Positions 52,477 to 62,193 of a stretch of 64,000 bases of DNA are shown piece after piece. Both the position numbers and the translations under genes were made by a program. The notes beneath the pieces are model-generated. The model had not been told where the DNA came from, searched no databases, and saw only the letters and a list, made by a program, of their open reading frames with translations. This DNA is from a bacterium 1XD21-70. Lineage in GTDB: Bacteria; Bacillota; Clostridia; Lachnospirales; Lachnospiraceae. Numbering within the stretch: the first letter of the stretch is position 1; every line of letters starts with the position of its first letter. The stretch is taken from the NCBI GenBank assembly GCA_003669055.1, contig RAYB01000001.1:186001-250000 (forward strand), given 5' to 3'.

Positions 52477-52839
52477 TTATACCCTGGCCACGTTCTTGGT
52501 GGCAATCACCGGAACCCCGGTTCCCGCACAATTCTCAATCACTACATCCCCGATAGCCACAGGCGCATTGATTGTGGTTTTACGGATCTCCCCCATAATC
52601 TCAAAAATCTTGCCCTTGGGGATATCTTCCTTCGTCTTGACCGATACCATCTCCAGTTCCCCGCCGTTCACATGTACGCTGGAGGTCACAATCCTGGTGG
52701 GGCTTAACACCTCCTTGCGGGCATAGTCATCGCCCCTCTTACAGGTATTTCCGCTTACTTCCACGTTCTCCCCGTCTATACGGACAGTCAATGGGCATCC
52801 CAACGGGCACCCGATACAGATCAGTTCTCTCGTCTCCAT
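52477..52839 (-). CDS. DUF1667 protein, small subunit of G3P dehydrogenase-like complex
   Basis: A 120-residue protein. Cysteine cluster CIGCPLGCPL near residues 8-15, another cysteine in GNTCKRGDDYAR and later IENCAG suggest an Fe-S or zinc centre. It directly follows the two flavoproteins (one base gap) and is likely the third component of this complex, as seen in many Clostridia where DUF1667 genes follow glpA-like genes. Confidence 0.88.
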   Translation of the reverse strand: METRELICIGCPLGCPLTVRIDGENVEVSGNTCKRGDDYARKEVLSPTRIVTSSVHVNGGELEMVSVKTKEDIPKGKIFEIMGEIRKTTINAPVAIGDVVIENCAGTGVPVIATKNVARV

Positions 52840-52840
52840 A

Positions 52841-54106
52841 TTATTCCACCTCCGTACAAATCACGATATTCTTCAAATCCGGATACTCCCCAAAGCTTTC
52901 CTTTTTCAGGATTACCTGCTCCATCTCCCCGGGAGCCAGCACCTTTTTCTTCTTCTTGGAAACCTGGACCCCGTCATAGTATACGCTGATATAGCGGTCC
53001 TTATATACATCCGCTACACGGAAACGGACAGTCACCTTCTCCTGCATATTATTGATATCCAGGGTCTGAGGCACGGTATAACGGACACCGTTCTCCGCCT
53101 TCAGTTCAACCAGATGGGCATTGCCCTTGTCTTCCCCGCTCTTTACATACTCCGCCGCATTGGTTCCTGCCAGGGTGGCTTCCTCGGACACATAGTCCAC
53201 TAAGTCATGCACATGGAGCACATTGCCGCAGGCAAACACACCCTCCGCGCTGGTCTCTAGCTGGTCATTGACCTCCGGGCCAGAAGTGATCCGGCTCATG
53301 TCAATGCCAATGCTGCGGCTCAGCTCGTTCTCCGGGATCAGGCCGACCGACAGCAGCAGCGTATCGCAGCTGTAATGCTCCTCGGTTCCCGGGATCGGTT
53401 TGCGGTCCGGCCCTACCTGTGCGATGGTAATGCCGGTCACCCGCTCCTTGCCCTCGATATCCACAACCGTATGGCTCAGCTTCAGCGGAATGCCGTAGTC
53501 GTCCAGGCACTGTACAATATTTCTCTTCAAGCCGCCGGAATAAGGCATCAGTTCTGCCACCACCTTTACCTTGGCGCCTTCTAAAGTCATCCTTCTTGCC
53601 ATGATCAGCCCGATATCACCGGATCCTAAGATCACGACCTCCCTGCCCACGCTGAACCCTTCGATGTTCATCAGCCTCTGGGCCGTACCGGCAGAATAGA
53701 TGCCTGCCGGGCGGTAACCCGGAATGTTCAAGGCACCTCTCGGGCGCTCCCGGCATCCCATAGCCAGGATAATCGCTTTGGCCTGGATGGTGGTCAGGCC
53801 GTCCTCCTTGTTGATGACCGTGACTTCCTTATCCTTGTTGATATCAATGACCATGGTGTTCAGTTTGTAGGGGATCTTCTCCGCCTCTACCATCTCGATA
53901 TAACGCGCCGCATACTCCGGCCCGGTCAGTTCTTCCTTGAAGGTATGAAGGCCGAACCCATTGTGGATGCACTGATTTAAGATTCCGCCCAGGCAGCCGT
54001 CACGCTCCAGAATCAAAATGTCCTGAATGCCTGCCTTCCTCGCAGCCACTGCTGCCGCAAGCCCCGCAGGACCCCCGCCGATAATTACGATATCATGCTT
54101 TGCCAT
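52841..54106 (-). CDS. NAD(P)/FAD oxidoreductase, second subunit of G3P dehydrogenase-like complex
   Basis: A 421-residue flavoprotein. FAD loop IVIIGGGPAGLAAAVAA, cysteines in GCLGGILNQCIHNGFG, NAD-binding VVILGSGDIGLIMARR and the late FAD motif GVFACGNVLHVHDL are present. It presumably passes electrons from the GlpA-like subunit to NAD(P)+ or to another carrier. Part of the minus-strand operon with GlpA-like and DUF1667 proteins, gaps of twelve and one bases. Confidence 0.9.
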   Translation of the reverse strand: MAKHDIVIIGGGPAGLAAAVAARKAGIQDILILERDGCLGGILNQCIHNGFGLHTFKEELTGPEYAARYIEMVEAEKIPYKLNTMVIDINKDKEVTVINKEDGLTTIQAKAIILAMGCRERPRGALNIPGYRPAGIYSAGTAQRLMNIEGFSVGREVVILGSGDIGLIMARRMTLEGAKVKVVAELMPYSGGLKRNIVQCLDDYGIPLKLSHTVVDIEGKERVTGITIAQVGPDRKPIPGTEEHYSCDTLLLSVGLIPENELSRSIGIDMSRITSGPEVNDQLETSAEGVFACGNVLHVHDLVDYVSEEATLAGTNAAEYVKSGEDKGNAHLVELKAENGVRYTVPQTLDINNMQEKVTVRFRVADVYKDRYISVYYDGVQVSKKKKKVLAPGEMEQVILKKESFGEYPDLKNIVICTEVE

Positions 54107-54118
54107 CTCGCTGCCCTC

Positions 54119-55555
54119 CTATTTCTGACCGGTCAACATATTGGAACCGGGTGCGTTTTTACAAATATCTTCCATCTCCATGCCGCGCTCTCTTGCCAGG
54201 ATCTCCATGGTCCTGGGGGTGCAAAAGCCTGCCTGGCACCGACCCATGCCCTGGCGTACCCGGCGTTTAATGCCGTCTAAGGACACTGCCCCCAAGGTGC
54301 GGTTGATCGCATCCACGATCTCCCCCTCGCTGACGCCCTCACAGCGGCAGATGATGGTTCCATACTCCGGACGTTCCTTAATCAGGGCAGCCCGTTCCTC
54401 CTTGCTCAGCTTCTCCGGGCGCACAAAGCCTTTGCGCTTACCGTTCCACTCTGCCTTCTTCGCAGCCCCTGCCTTCTCGGCTACCTTCTCGGCCAGGTAA
54501 ACGCCGATTGCCGGTGCGCTGGTCAGCCCCGGGGACTCGATGCCTGCCGCATCAAAGAAGCCCGGTGCGTCCTCGGCCTCTCCCACAATGAAATCATCCC
54601 CGTCTTCATGGGCACGCAGGCCGGAAAAGGAAGTGATCACCTGGCGGAAGGGCACGTTTTTCACGCTGACGCTTCCCTTTTCCATGATCTCCGCCAGTTC
54701 CTCTGCCGTGGTAGCCGTGGCTTCCTTGTCCTCGATATTCTTGGCTGTCGGCCCGGTCAGGAGATTGCCGTGGATAGTGGGGGTCACCAGGATCCCCTTG
54801 CCCAATTTGCCGGGCAGCTGGAAGATCGTATGCTTCACATGGTTTCCCGCCTCCTTATCCAGCAGGCAGTAATCGCCCTTCCGGGGAGTGATATGAAGCT
54901 TCCTTGCACTGACCATATTATGGATTTCATCCGCATAGACACCGGCAGCATTGATAACATAAGCCGTATGTACCACGCCGCCCTCCGTCTCCAGGTCATA
55001 GCCGTCCTCCGTCTTAACAACCTTCTTAACCTCTTCCCGGAAGATAAACTCCACCCCATTGTCGCAGGCATTCTCAGCCAAGGCAATGGTCATGCCAAAG
55101 GGGCAGACAATGCCGCCAGTAGGTGCGTACAGCGCTGCTACCACAGCGTCGCTGACATTAGGCTCCATAGCCCTGGCCTCATCCCCGGTAATGATCTTTA
55201 GATCCGGCACCCCGTTCTTCACGCCCTTGTCATATAATTCCTGCAGTGCCGGCCGGTCTTCCTCGGCAAAACATAAAATCAAAGAACCGTTCCTGTCAAA
55301 TTCAAAATCCAGGTCCTCTGCCAGTTCTCCCATCATGCGGTTGCCTTCCACATTGAACTTGGCCTTCACCGAACCGGGAACCGCGTCATGTCCGGCATGG
55401 ACAATGGCGCTGTTAGCCTTGGATGTGCCGGAGCAGACATCCTCCTCCCGCTCAATCAGCGCTGTACGCATCTCATAGCGGGAAAGTTCTCTCGCTATCG
55501 CACAGCCGGTCACACCGCCGCCGATAATCACCGCATCGAAATTCCATTCCTTCAT
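54119..55555 (-). CDS. GlpA-like FAD-dependent glycerol-3-phosphate dehydrogenase with BFD domain
   Basis: A 478-residue flavoprotein. N-terminal FAD loop AVIIGGGVTGCAIARELS and the substrate-side GTSKANSAIVHAGHD are followed by a C-terminal BFD-like [2Fe-2S] domain with CRCEGVSEGEIVDAI and RCQAGFCTP (CxC and CxxxxC). It oxidises glycerol 3-phosphate to dihydroxyacetone phosphate. First gene of its operon, with a GlpP-type leader. Relatives act on other hydroxy acids, but the glpK/glpP setting favours glycerol 3-phosphate. Confidence 0.9.
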   Translation of the reverse strand: MKEWNFDAVIIGGGVTGCAIARELSRYEMRTALIEREEDVCSGTSKANSAIVHAGHDAVPGSVKAKFNVEGNRMMGELAEDLDFEFDRNGSLILCFAEEDRPALQELYDKGVKNGVPDLKIITGDEARAMEPNVSDAVVAALYAPTGGIVCPFGMTIALAENACDNGVEFIFREEVKKVVKTEDGYDLETEGGVVHTAYVINAAGVYADEIHNMVSARKLHITPRKGDYCLLDKEAGNHVKHTIFQLPGKLGKGILVTPTIHGNLLTGPTAKNIEDKEATATTAEELAEIMEKGSVSVKNVPFRQVITSFSGLRAHEDGDDFIVGEAEDAPGFFDAAGIESPGLTSAPAIGVYLAEKVAEKAGAAKKAEWNGKRKGFVRPEKLSKEERAALIKERPEYGTIICRCEGVSEGEIVDAINRTLGAVSLDGIKRRVRQGMGRCQAGFCTPRTMEILARERGMEMEDICKNAPGSNMLTGQK

Positions 55556-55864
55556 GTCTCTTCCTCCATATACATTTTTGCGCCTCTGCAGCCATGCCCA
55601 GGCACAGCCGCACCTACCAGTCAGGTAACAGCCCAGGCACCCCGGACTGCTATCCAGTCAGTTACTTCCCCCTCCAAGCCTTATAACCGCCGTTCCCGCC
55701 GGTTATAAAAAAAGAGTAAGGGGAATTAAACGGTCTATCCGCTTCCTTCACCTTACTCTGTCATCTCAAAGGTTTTTTAACTGTTATAATGCTACCACAG
55801 TTCTACAGGAATTGTCAAGACAATTTTACCATTTCAATTTGTTAACTTTTTAACCATTTTGTCA
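55556..55864 (-). promoter_or_regulatory. Leader of the glpA-like operon: promoter, GlpP-type motif, terminator
   Basis: On the minus strand: TTGACA (55818-55813), 18-base spacer, TGG-TAGCAT extended -10 (55794-55789), then the motif CCTTTGAGATGACAGAG (55772-55756), whose end forms the first arm (AGAGTAAGG) of an intrinsic terminator (arms 55759-55751 and 55721-55713, T-tract 55713-55707). ACCTT upstream can instead pair with AAGGT to make an alternative hairpin. The remaining 55556-55704 holds the ribosome site only. Confidence 0.82.
55707..55759 (-). terminator. Leader terminator of the glpA-like operon
   Basis: Arms AGAGTAAGG and CCTTACTCT followed by seven T on the minus strand, 150 bases before the start codon. 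It is in a leader, not after a gene, so it is expected to be conditional. Confidence 0.85.
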
Positions 55865-56566
55865 CTATTCACTAATAGTAATCACGCCCGACATCTCTGC
55901 CAGATGGGAAAATAAGGTTGCCTTGTCAAAACCCGGAGGATAAACCACCTCAAACTCCAGCTTGACCTCTTCTTTTTTATTTTTATGGATCTTAACCGAA
56001 GCCACATCTACCCTGGAATCATCCAGGTATTTCCGCATATTCTTGACTGCATCCGCCTCCTGGACAAGGGTCATGCGGATCATTCCCGCAGAAGCCACCT
56101 TGGCCAGATAAGAAATCCGGTGGGTGATGATCTGCATCACAACCAGCAGCAAGGTGGAGGCAATCCCGATCACATAAAGCCCGGATCCTACCGTCAGCCC
56201 GACGCTTGCCGTTGCCCACATCCCGGCCGCCGTTGTCAGCCCGTTGACCAGATTGTTCCTGACAAAAATAATCCCTGCACCCAGAAAGCCCACGCCGCTG
56301 ACCACCTGCGCCGCCACTCGGGCCCCGTCGTGATCCGGCATATCCATAAAACCATACTTGGATACCACCATGGCCAGGGCTGAACCCAGTGCCACAATCG
56401 CGTGGGTGCGGGTACCTGCCGACTTATTGCGGTTCTTCCTTTCATTTCCGATCATCCAGCCCAAAATACAGGCTAATCCCACACGAAAAATCAATTCCGC
56501 CTCACTTAGCAGAAACATCGGATCCGTCAACCCACGGATTGCCATCCCAAGTGAATCAACTGTCAT
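55865..56566 (-). CDS. MgtC/SapB family membrane protein
   Basis: A 233-residue protein: four to five membrane helices (about 18-130) with the MgtC signature GMWATASVGLTVG, GTRTHAIVALGSAL and ARVAAQVVSGVGFLGAGI, then a cytoplasmic ACT-like domain (about 150-233). Members affect Mg2+ or phosphate balance and ATPase activity. It follows glpK by 61 bases, so it may be in the glpK transcript. Confidence 0.9.
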   Translation of the reverse strand: MTVDSLGMAIRGLTDPMFLLSEAELIFRVGLACILGWMIGNERKNRNKSAGTRTHAIVALGSALAMVVSKYGFMDMPDHDGARVAAQVVSGVGFLGAGIIFVRNNLVNGLTTAAGMWATASVGLTVGSGLYVIGIASTLLLVVMQIITHRISYLAKVASAGMIRMTLVQEADAVKNMRKYLDDSRVDVASVKIHKNKKEEVKLEFEVVYPPGFDKATLFSHLAEMSGVITISE

Positions 56567-56627
56567 ATGTATTACCTCCTGTTATTGATATTGCCCGCAA
56601 CCGTTCAGGCTGCCAAACCGGCAGCGC

Positions 56628-58124
56628 CTACTCTTCCTCTGACCAGCAAAGCGCACACTTCACCGCACGCTTCCATCCCTTCACCAGCTTCTGCCGGCGT
56701 TCCTCCTCCATGGTGCTCACAAAAGAGCGGGAAACCTGCCAGTTTTTGCGGATCTCTTCCTTGCTCTTCCAGTAGCCCACAGCCAGCCCTGCCAGATAAG
56801 CCGCGCCCAAAGCTGTCGTCTCGATACACTCCGGGCGGACTATCTCCGCATTCAGGATATCCGACTGGAACTGCATCAGGAAGTTATTCGCACAGGCTCC
56901 CCCGTCCACCTTCAGCTTCTTTAGGGGGATCCCGGAATCCTGCTGCATTGCCTCAATCAGATCCGATACCTGGTAGGCCATGGACTCCACCGTTGCCCGG
57001 ATAAAATGCTCCTTATTGGTGCCGCGGGTCACCCCTACAATCGTCCCCCGGGCATACTGATCCCAGTAAGGGGCTCCCAGCCCTGCAAAGGCCGGCACCA
57101 CGTACACGCCCCCCGTGTCTTCAACCGAACCGCAGTACTCCTCCGTCTGCCCGGCTGTACGCACCATGCGCATCTCGTCCCGCAGCCACTGTACGGCAGC
57201 CCCCGCCACGAACACACTGCCCTCCAGGGCATACTGGCTCTCACCCTGGCTGCTGGCCGCAATCGTAGTCAGCAGTCCATGGTGGGATTTGACCGCCGCA
57301 TTCCCGGTATTCATCAGCAAGAAACAGCCCGTGCCGTAAGTATTTTTCATTTCACCGGCATCAAAGCAGCACTGCCCGAACAACGCTGCCTGCTGGTCCC
57401 CGGCGGCCCCGGCAATCGGAATCTTCCCCCCCATCACGTCCGATGAGGTGTAGCCGTAGACACAGCTGGAAGGCTTCACATCCGGCAGCATGCATTTGGG
57501 AATCCTGAAATATTCCAGGATCTCCTCATCCCAGCATTTTTTGTGGATGTCAAAAAGCATGGTACGCGCCGCATTGGTATAATCCGTCACATGGATGCAG
57601 CCCTTCGTCAGGTTCCAGATCAGCCACGTATCCACCGTGCCGAACAGCAGATCCCCCCGTTCGGCCCGCTCCCTGGCCCCCTCCACATGGTCCAGGATCC
57701 ACGCAATCTTGCTCCCCGAAAAGTAAGCGTCCGGAATCAGCCCGGTGCGGTCAATGACCATCTCCTCCAGCCCGTCCTCCTTCAGCTTCTCAATGCGGTC
57801 TGCCGTGCGGCGGCACTGCCAGACAATCGCATTGTACACCGGCTCCCCGGTATCCCGGTCCCAGACAACCGTGGTCTCCCTCTGGTTCGTGATGCCGATG
57901 GCGGCAATGTCACTGTAATGGGCGCCGATCTTCCCCATCGCCTCCATGGTCACCGAGAGCTGCGAAGACCAGATCTCCATCGGGTTGTGCTCCACCCAGC
58001 CCGGCTGAGGATAAATCTGTGTAAATTCCTTCTGCGCCACACTGCAGATGGTTCCCTGCTCATCGAACAGGATACACCGGGAACTGGTGGTTCCCTGGTC
58101 CAGTGCAATTACATACTTACCCAT
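56628..58124 (-). CDS. glpK: Glycerol kinase
   Basis: A 498-residue FGGY kinase (glycerol to glycerol 3-phosphate). Starts [16 protein letters not shown], with GGAGG upstream; the longer frame to 58268 is leader. Family motifs [32 protein letters not shown] and the C-terminal [19 protein letters not shown] are intact. Controlled by a GlpP-type leader; its product is the signal for GlpP and the substrate of the dehydrogenase encoded downstream. Confidence 0.97.
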   Translation of the reverse strand: MGKYVIALDQGTTSSRCILFDEQGTICSVAQKEFTQIYPQPGWVEHNPMEIWSSQLSVTMEAMGKIGAHYSDIAAIGITNQRETTVVWDRDTGEPVYNAIVWQCRRTADRIEKLKEDGLEEMVIDRTGLIPDAYFSGSKIAWILDHVEGARERAERGDLLFGTVDTWLIWNLTKGCIHVTDYTNAARTMLFDIHKKCWDEEILEYFRIPKCMLPDVKPSSCVYGYTSSDVMGGKIPIAGAAGDQQAALFGQCCFDAGEMKNTYGTGCFLLMNTGNAAVKSHHGLLTTIAASSQGESQYALEGSVFVAGAAVQWLRDEMRMVRTAGQTEEYCGSVEDTGGVYVVPAFAGLGAPYWDQYARGTIVGVTRGTNKEHFIRATVESMAYQVSDLIEAMQQDSGIPLKKLKVDGGACANNFLMQFQSDILNAEIVRPECIETTALGAAYLAGLAVGYWKSKEEIRKNWQVSRSFVSTMEEERRQKLVKGWKRAVKCALCWSEEE

Positions 58125-58219
58125 TTCCTTCTCCTCCTGTTCCGCCTTGCCAATGACCAACCCATTCCCGCATTCCGCCCACAGGCAAAGGATTGTTAAA
58201 CTTTTGCCAAATGGTATAG

Positions 58220-58329
58220 AAAAAGCAGGGATGAACGGTCGCCCGCATTCATCTACCTGCTCTGTCATCTCTAAGGCGTTATTGTATTCTATATGTTTAA
58301 TATTACCATGAATTCTTGAAGTATGTCAA
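58220..58329 (-). promoter_or_regulatory. Leader of glpK: promoter, GlpP-type motif, terminator
   Basis: On the minus strand: TTGACA (58329-58324), an 18-base spacer ending TGG, TAATAT (58305-58300), then CCTTAGAGATGACAGAG (58276-58260). The last base of the motif begins a terminator stem (arms 58260-58248 and 58235-58225) followed by TTTTTC. The layout, spacing and motif are the same as in the glpA-like leader. The rest of the gap (58125-58219) only leads to the glpK ribosome site; 58330-58384 holds nothing I recognise. Confidence 0.82.
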
Positions 58330-58384
58330 GCACAAATGTGAATTTTTATCATAATAGGAACGCCTGCCTCTGCTTTGCCAAAAG

Positions 58385-58897
58385 CTAAAGCACCAATGAA
58401 GGAGCCGAATACACGCGGGCTGCCAACTCACTATCCAGCATATAAAGCGCCCTCGGGTCGGAACCAAACAATTCAAATTTTTTGATCAGGCCTTCGGCAT
58501 TGGTTTCCTCTTCCCCCTGCTCCTTTACAAACCAGTCGAGGAACTGCATCGTGCGGAAGTCTTTCGCCTCGTTTGCCGCGCCGTAGATGGCATGGATCAG
58601 GCCGGTCACATACTGCTCATGTTCATAACCTGCCTTCAGCGGATCGGAAAAGGAAGCAAACTCCTTGCCTGGCTTTTCAATCGCCTCCAGCGTCACTTTA
58701 CAGCCATTGTTCTGTAAGTACTGCATAAACAGCATGGCATGGTCCCTCTCCTCCTGTGCCTGGACCTTATACCAGTTGGCAAAGCCCTCCAGCCCCTGAT
58801 CCGCATAGTAATTGGAAAAATCCAGGTACAGGTAGGCAGAATAAAATTCTTTGTTCACCTGCGTATTCAGCAGTTCCTTCACTTTTGTATCTAACAT
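58385..58897 (-). CDS. Ferritin
   Basis: A 170-residue bacterial non-haem ferritin from the ATG at 58897 (MLDTKVKELLNTQV), with GAGGAGG upstream. Ferroxidase residues appear in NKEFYSAYLYLD, VQAQEERDHAMLF and the later EQGEEETNAEGLI. It oxidises and stores iron. Last gene of the signalling run, starting 13 bases after the YdcF gene. Confidence 0.94.
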   Translation of the reverse strand: MLDTKVKELLNTQVNKEFYSAYLYLDFSNYYADQGLEGFANWYKVQAQEERDHAMLFMQYLQNNGCKVTLEAIEKPGKEFASFSDPLKAGYEHEQYVTGLIHAIYGAANEAKDFRTMQFLDWFVKEQGEEETNAEGLIKKFELFGSDPRALYMLDSELAARVYSAPSLVL

Positions 58898-58910
58898 ATT
58901 TTTATCCTCC

Positions 58911-59606
58911 TCAGTCATTTGTCATGTCGCCGTCTCCGCTGACAGGGATCACATCCCCCAAATAGGTTGGCTTTGGCTGCAATAAACAATAAAGGATGTC
59001 CTTGTTCCTGGCAAGGATCTCCCTCGCATCCCTTATCCGCTGCCCTCCGTAACGGATTTTTTTGGCCGGGACCCCCCACAGTTCCAGCCCCAGGCAAGTC
59101 CCGTCATATAAGGCCCGGTAAAGATGGTATTCCTGGGTTACCACAATGGCTTTCTCTACCTGGAATATATCCCTTGCCCGGTACATGCTCTCATAAGTAG
59201 AAAATCCGGCATGGTCCATAAAGATATCCCGGGACGGCACGCCCCTATCCATGGCATATTGTTTCATCTGGTTTACTTCGTCATACTGTACCCTTCCATG
59301 GTCCCCGCTCATCAAGATCTTCGGAGCCGCACCGGATAAATAGAGGTCTATCCCCATATCCAGGCGGTCCTTAAGCATCTGTGTCGGCTCCCCGTCCGGG
59401 CGCAGCCCGCATCCCAAAACCAGGATGCAGTCTGCCAAAGGCAGCGGCTTGTCCCCGCTGTCAATAATTCTTTTCACGCTGCTTTTCTTTACATAGTAAT
59501 TGCCTGCAAGCAGGCACCCTGTCCCGGCCACTGCCAAGATCAGGCAGCACCTAAACAGGATACAAATCCCCCGCAACAGCCTCTTCTTTAAACCGTTATT
59601 CGCCAT
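58911..59606 (-). CDS. YdcF/SanA family (DUF218) membrane-anchored protein
   Basis: About 231 residues. An N-terminal membrane helix (CILFRCCLILAVAGTGCLLA) precedes a DUF218 domain with CILVLGCGLRPDGEPT, LMSGDHGRV and VTQEYHLYRA. Relatives affect envelope barrier function, but the chemistry is not known. The ATG at 59606 lies seven bases after the kinase stop; an ATG two codons earlier (59612) is also possible. Confidence 0.87.
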   Translation of the reverse strand: MANNGLKKRLLRGICILFRCCLILAVAGTGCLLAGNYYVKKSSVKRIIDSGDKPLPLADCILVLGCGLRPDGEPTQMLKDRLDMGIDLYLSGAAPKILMSGDHGRVQYDEVNQMKQYAMDRGVPSRDIFMDHAGFSTYESMYRARDIFQVEKAIVVTQEYHLYRALYDGTCLGLELWGVPAKKIRYGGQRIRDAREILARNKDILYCLLQPKPTYLGDVIPVSGDGDMTND

Positions 59607-59613
59607 CCTCATC

Positions 59614-62163
59614 CTACGCTTCTTTTCTGTGGACAAATTTGTTCAGCAGCCGGGATACCTCCTGGACATCAATCGGCTTGGCCACGTGCGCGTTCATCCC
59701 ACAATCCAGGCAGCGCTTGATATCCTCCGAAAATGCATCTGCGGTCATGGCAATGATCGGAATGTCTGCGTCTGCCCGGTCCATCTTCCGGATGCCCCAT
59801 GCTGCCTCATATCCCGTCATCACCGGCATGCGCAGATCCATCAGTACTGCTTTATAGTAGCCTACCGGGGATGCCTGGAACATATCTATACAGATCTGCC
59901 CGTTCTCTGCCCGCTCAAGTTCCATGCCAAGTTCGGATAATAGTTCCTCCGCAATCTCCCAGTTCAGGTCATTATCCTCCGCCAGCAAAATTTTCATGCC
60001 TGCAAAGCCGTCTGCCGCCTCTAATTCTTCTTCCTCGCGTTCCATGTTCCCTGCATACGGTTTGAGCCCATAATACAGCGTGGATTTAAACAACGGCTTG
60101 GAGATGAAGCCGGTCACCCCGGCATCCTTCGCCCGTTCCTCAATCTCACTCCAGTCATAGGCAGAAATCAACAGGATCGGAACCTGGTCGCCCATGCACC
60201 TGCGGATCCTTTTCGCAGTCTCGATCCCGTCAATCCCCGGAAGTTTCCAATCCAGCAGGATCACTTGGTATTCCTGATGCTTCTCATGGCTTATTTTTAC
60301 CATCTCGATGGCATTCTCCCCGTCCAGCGTCCATTCTGCATCAATGCCGATGGCTTTCAGCGATGTTACCGTGCTCTCGCATAGCTGCTGGTCATCGTCA
60401 ACCACCAGCATCCTCCACCGCGGCAGAACCATATCTGCTTCCTGGATCTCCGCTTTCTCCATATCGAGCGTCACATGGAATTCACTTCCTTTGCCCAATT
60501 CGCTGTCCACCTGGATGATGCCTCCCATGGCATCGACGATATACTTGGTAATCGTCATCCCCAGCCCGGTTCCCTCTGTCTTGCGCACCCGTGCGCTGTC
60601 TTCCCTGGTAAATGAGTCAAAAATCTTCTCCCTGAATTCCGGCGTCATGCCGATCCCGCTGTCCTTCACCCTCAGATGGATCCGCACCATATCCTCCCCC
60701 TTAGGGGACTCCTCTTCATATAAAGCCACCCGGATGCTTCCCCCATCCGGCGTAAACTTAATCGCATTGGATAACAGGTTCAGGAGTATCTGGTTAAAAC
60801 GCACGCTGTCGCAGCACACGTTCTCGGTCTGTATGTCATGGATAGAAACATCAAACTTCTGCTGTTTTGCCTTCACCTGGGGCTGTACAATACTTACGAT
60901 GCTGTCCATGACCTCCCGTAAAGATACCTGGTCCACGTTGAGCGTCATCTTCCCGCTCTCGATCTTGGACATATCCAGCACATCATTAATCAGGCCAAGC
61001 AAATGCTTGCTGGACAAGGCAATCTTCCTTAAACAGTTCTGAACCTGCTTGGGGTTGTCCATATTAGCGGTAGCTATGGCTGTCATCCCGACAATCGCAT
61101 TCATCGGCGTCCTGATATCATGGCTCATGTTGGACAGAAATTCACTTTTTGCCTTGTTGGCAAAAACCGCCTCCTTCCTCGCCTCCTCCAGCTGGCAGAT
61201 CTGCTGCCTGGTAAAGTGATAATACTTGGCAAATACGGCCAGCAGGGCAATCAGGATCACGGCACATCCGGCCAGGCCCATCACCTCCCACTGGATCCCC
61301 AGGCGGTTCACTACCTGGTCCAGCTGCCCATACGGCATGACGGTCACCAAAAACCACTCGGAATACGGAAGCTTTGTGCAATACAGATGGCGCCGTTCCT
61401 GCAGTTGCTGAATCACGACAGAATAGTCCTCATTCATATCCATGGCAGCAACCAGTTCCTTTATAATCTTCTCTGCCACCCCCGGCTCCCCTTCAAAAAG
61501 TGCCCGGATACGGTCAAAGTAATTGTCCCTGAAAGCTTCCGAACTCCGGATGACAAAGGTGCCGTCGCGCCGGATGATATGGGAATACACCAATGACTCT
61601 TCCCCTTCCAGGGAAAGCAGATTACTGATGTAATCCACCGGGAGCCCGGCCACAATCGCCGTGCTGTTCTTGCCGTTCTCCATAGGGCAGGCAGTTGAAA
61701 CCCCAAGCAGCACTACGTTTTCCCCATGGGCATCCAACCCTACTGCCACCTTTTTCCCATGGTTGTTCAATGAATTAAGGAACGGTTCCGGGTCTGCCAC
61801 CTTCAGCAGGTCGCCGTACAGCATCTCAAATTCCCCGTCTTCCGAATAAAATGCCAGATACTCAAACCCTCTGGCCTGGGCACTGTAAACCAGTTCCTCC
61901 CGCAGTTCCCTGCCGTCCTTATGTTTCCCGGATGCGATCATCCTTTCCATGTCTTCCACATGGGACAGGCGCATTTCCATGGTAGTCGCGAAATGCAAAA
62001 CAATCCTTTCGTTCATGCCGGACATATAGATATTCCCCACTTCGCTGATGGTTTCGGAACTTTTTCTATTCACATAGAATGCAAGGAACGAAAAAATAGC
62101 AACGCAAAGAACCGACACGAGAACCAGGCTGGTTTGCAAAAATCGTATGGTTTTATTTTTCAT
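59614..62163 (-). CDS. Hybrid sensor histidine kinase with two receiver domains
   Basis: About 849 residues from the ATG at 62163 (MKNKTIRFLQTS), with GGAGAGG upstream. Order: membrane helix, outside sensor region (about 40-290, Cache-like), second helix (about 300-325), HisKA with NMSHDIRTPMNAIVG, HATPase (NAIKFTPDGGSIRV, GTGLGMTITKYI), receiver 1 (aspartate in ILLDWKLPG) and receiver 2 (LLAEDNDLNW, VLMDLRMPVM). It lacks its own Hpt domain, which is supplied by the upstream gene 30 bases away. The signal is unknown. Confidence 0.93.
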   Translation of the reverse strand: MKNKTIRFLQTSLVLVSVLCVAIFSFLAFYVNRKSSETISEVGNIYMSGMNERIVLHFATTMEMRLSHVEDMERMIASGKHKDGRELREELVYSAQARGFEYLAFYSEDGEFEMLYGDLLKVADPEPFLNSLNNHGKKVAVGLDAHGENVVLLGVSTACPMENGKNSTAIVAGLPVDYISNLLSLEGEESLVYSHIIRRDGTFVIRSSEAFRDNYFDRIRALFEGEPGVAEKIIKELVAAMDMNEDYSVVIQQLQERRHLYCTKLPYSEWFLVTVMPYGQLDQVVNRLGIQWEVMGLAGCAVILIALLAVFAKYYHFTRQQICQLEEARKEAVFANKAKSEFLSNMSHDIRTPMNAIVGMTAIATANMDNPKQVQNCLRKIALSSKHLLGLINDVLDMSKIESGKMTLNVDQVSLREVMDSIVSIVQPQVKAKQQKFDVSIHDIQTENVCCDSVRFNQILLNLLSNAIKFTPDGGSIRVALYEEESPKGEDMVRIHLRVKDSGIGMTPEFREKIFDSFTREDSARVRKTEGTGLGMTITKYIVDAMGGIIQVDSELGKGSEFHVTLDMEKAEIQEADMVLPRWRMLVVDDDQQLCESTVTSLKAIGIDAEWTLDGENAIEMVKISHEKHQEYQVILLDWKLPGIDGIETAKRIRRCMGDQVPILLISAYDWSEIEERAKDAGVTGFISKPLFKSTLYYGLKPYAGNMEREEEELEAADGFAGMKILLAEDNDLNWEIAEELLSELGMELERAENGQICIDMFQASPVGYYKAVLMDLRMPVMTGYEAAWGIRKMDRADADIPIIAMTADAFSEDIKRCLDCGMNAHVAKPIDVQEVSRLLNKFVHRKEA

Positions 62164-62193
62164 CAAAACCTCTCCTTGAAAACTCATCCGCAA

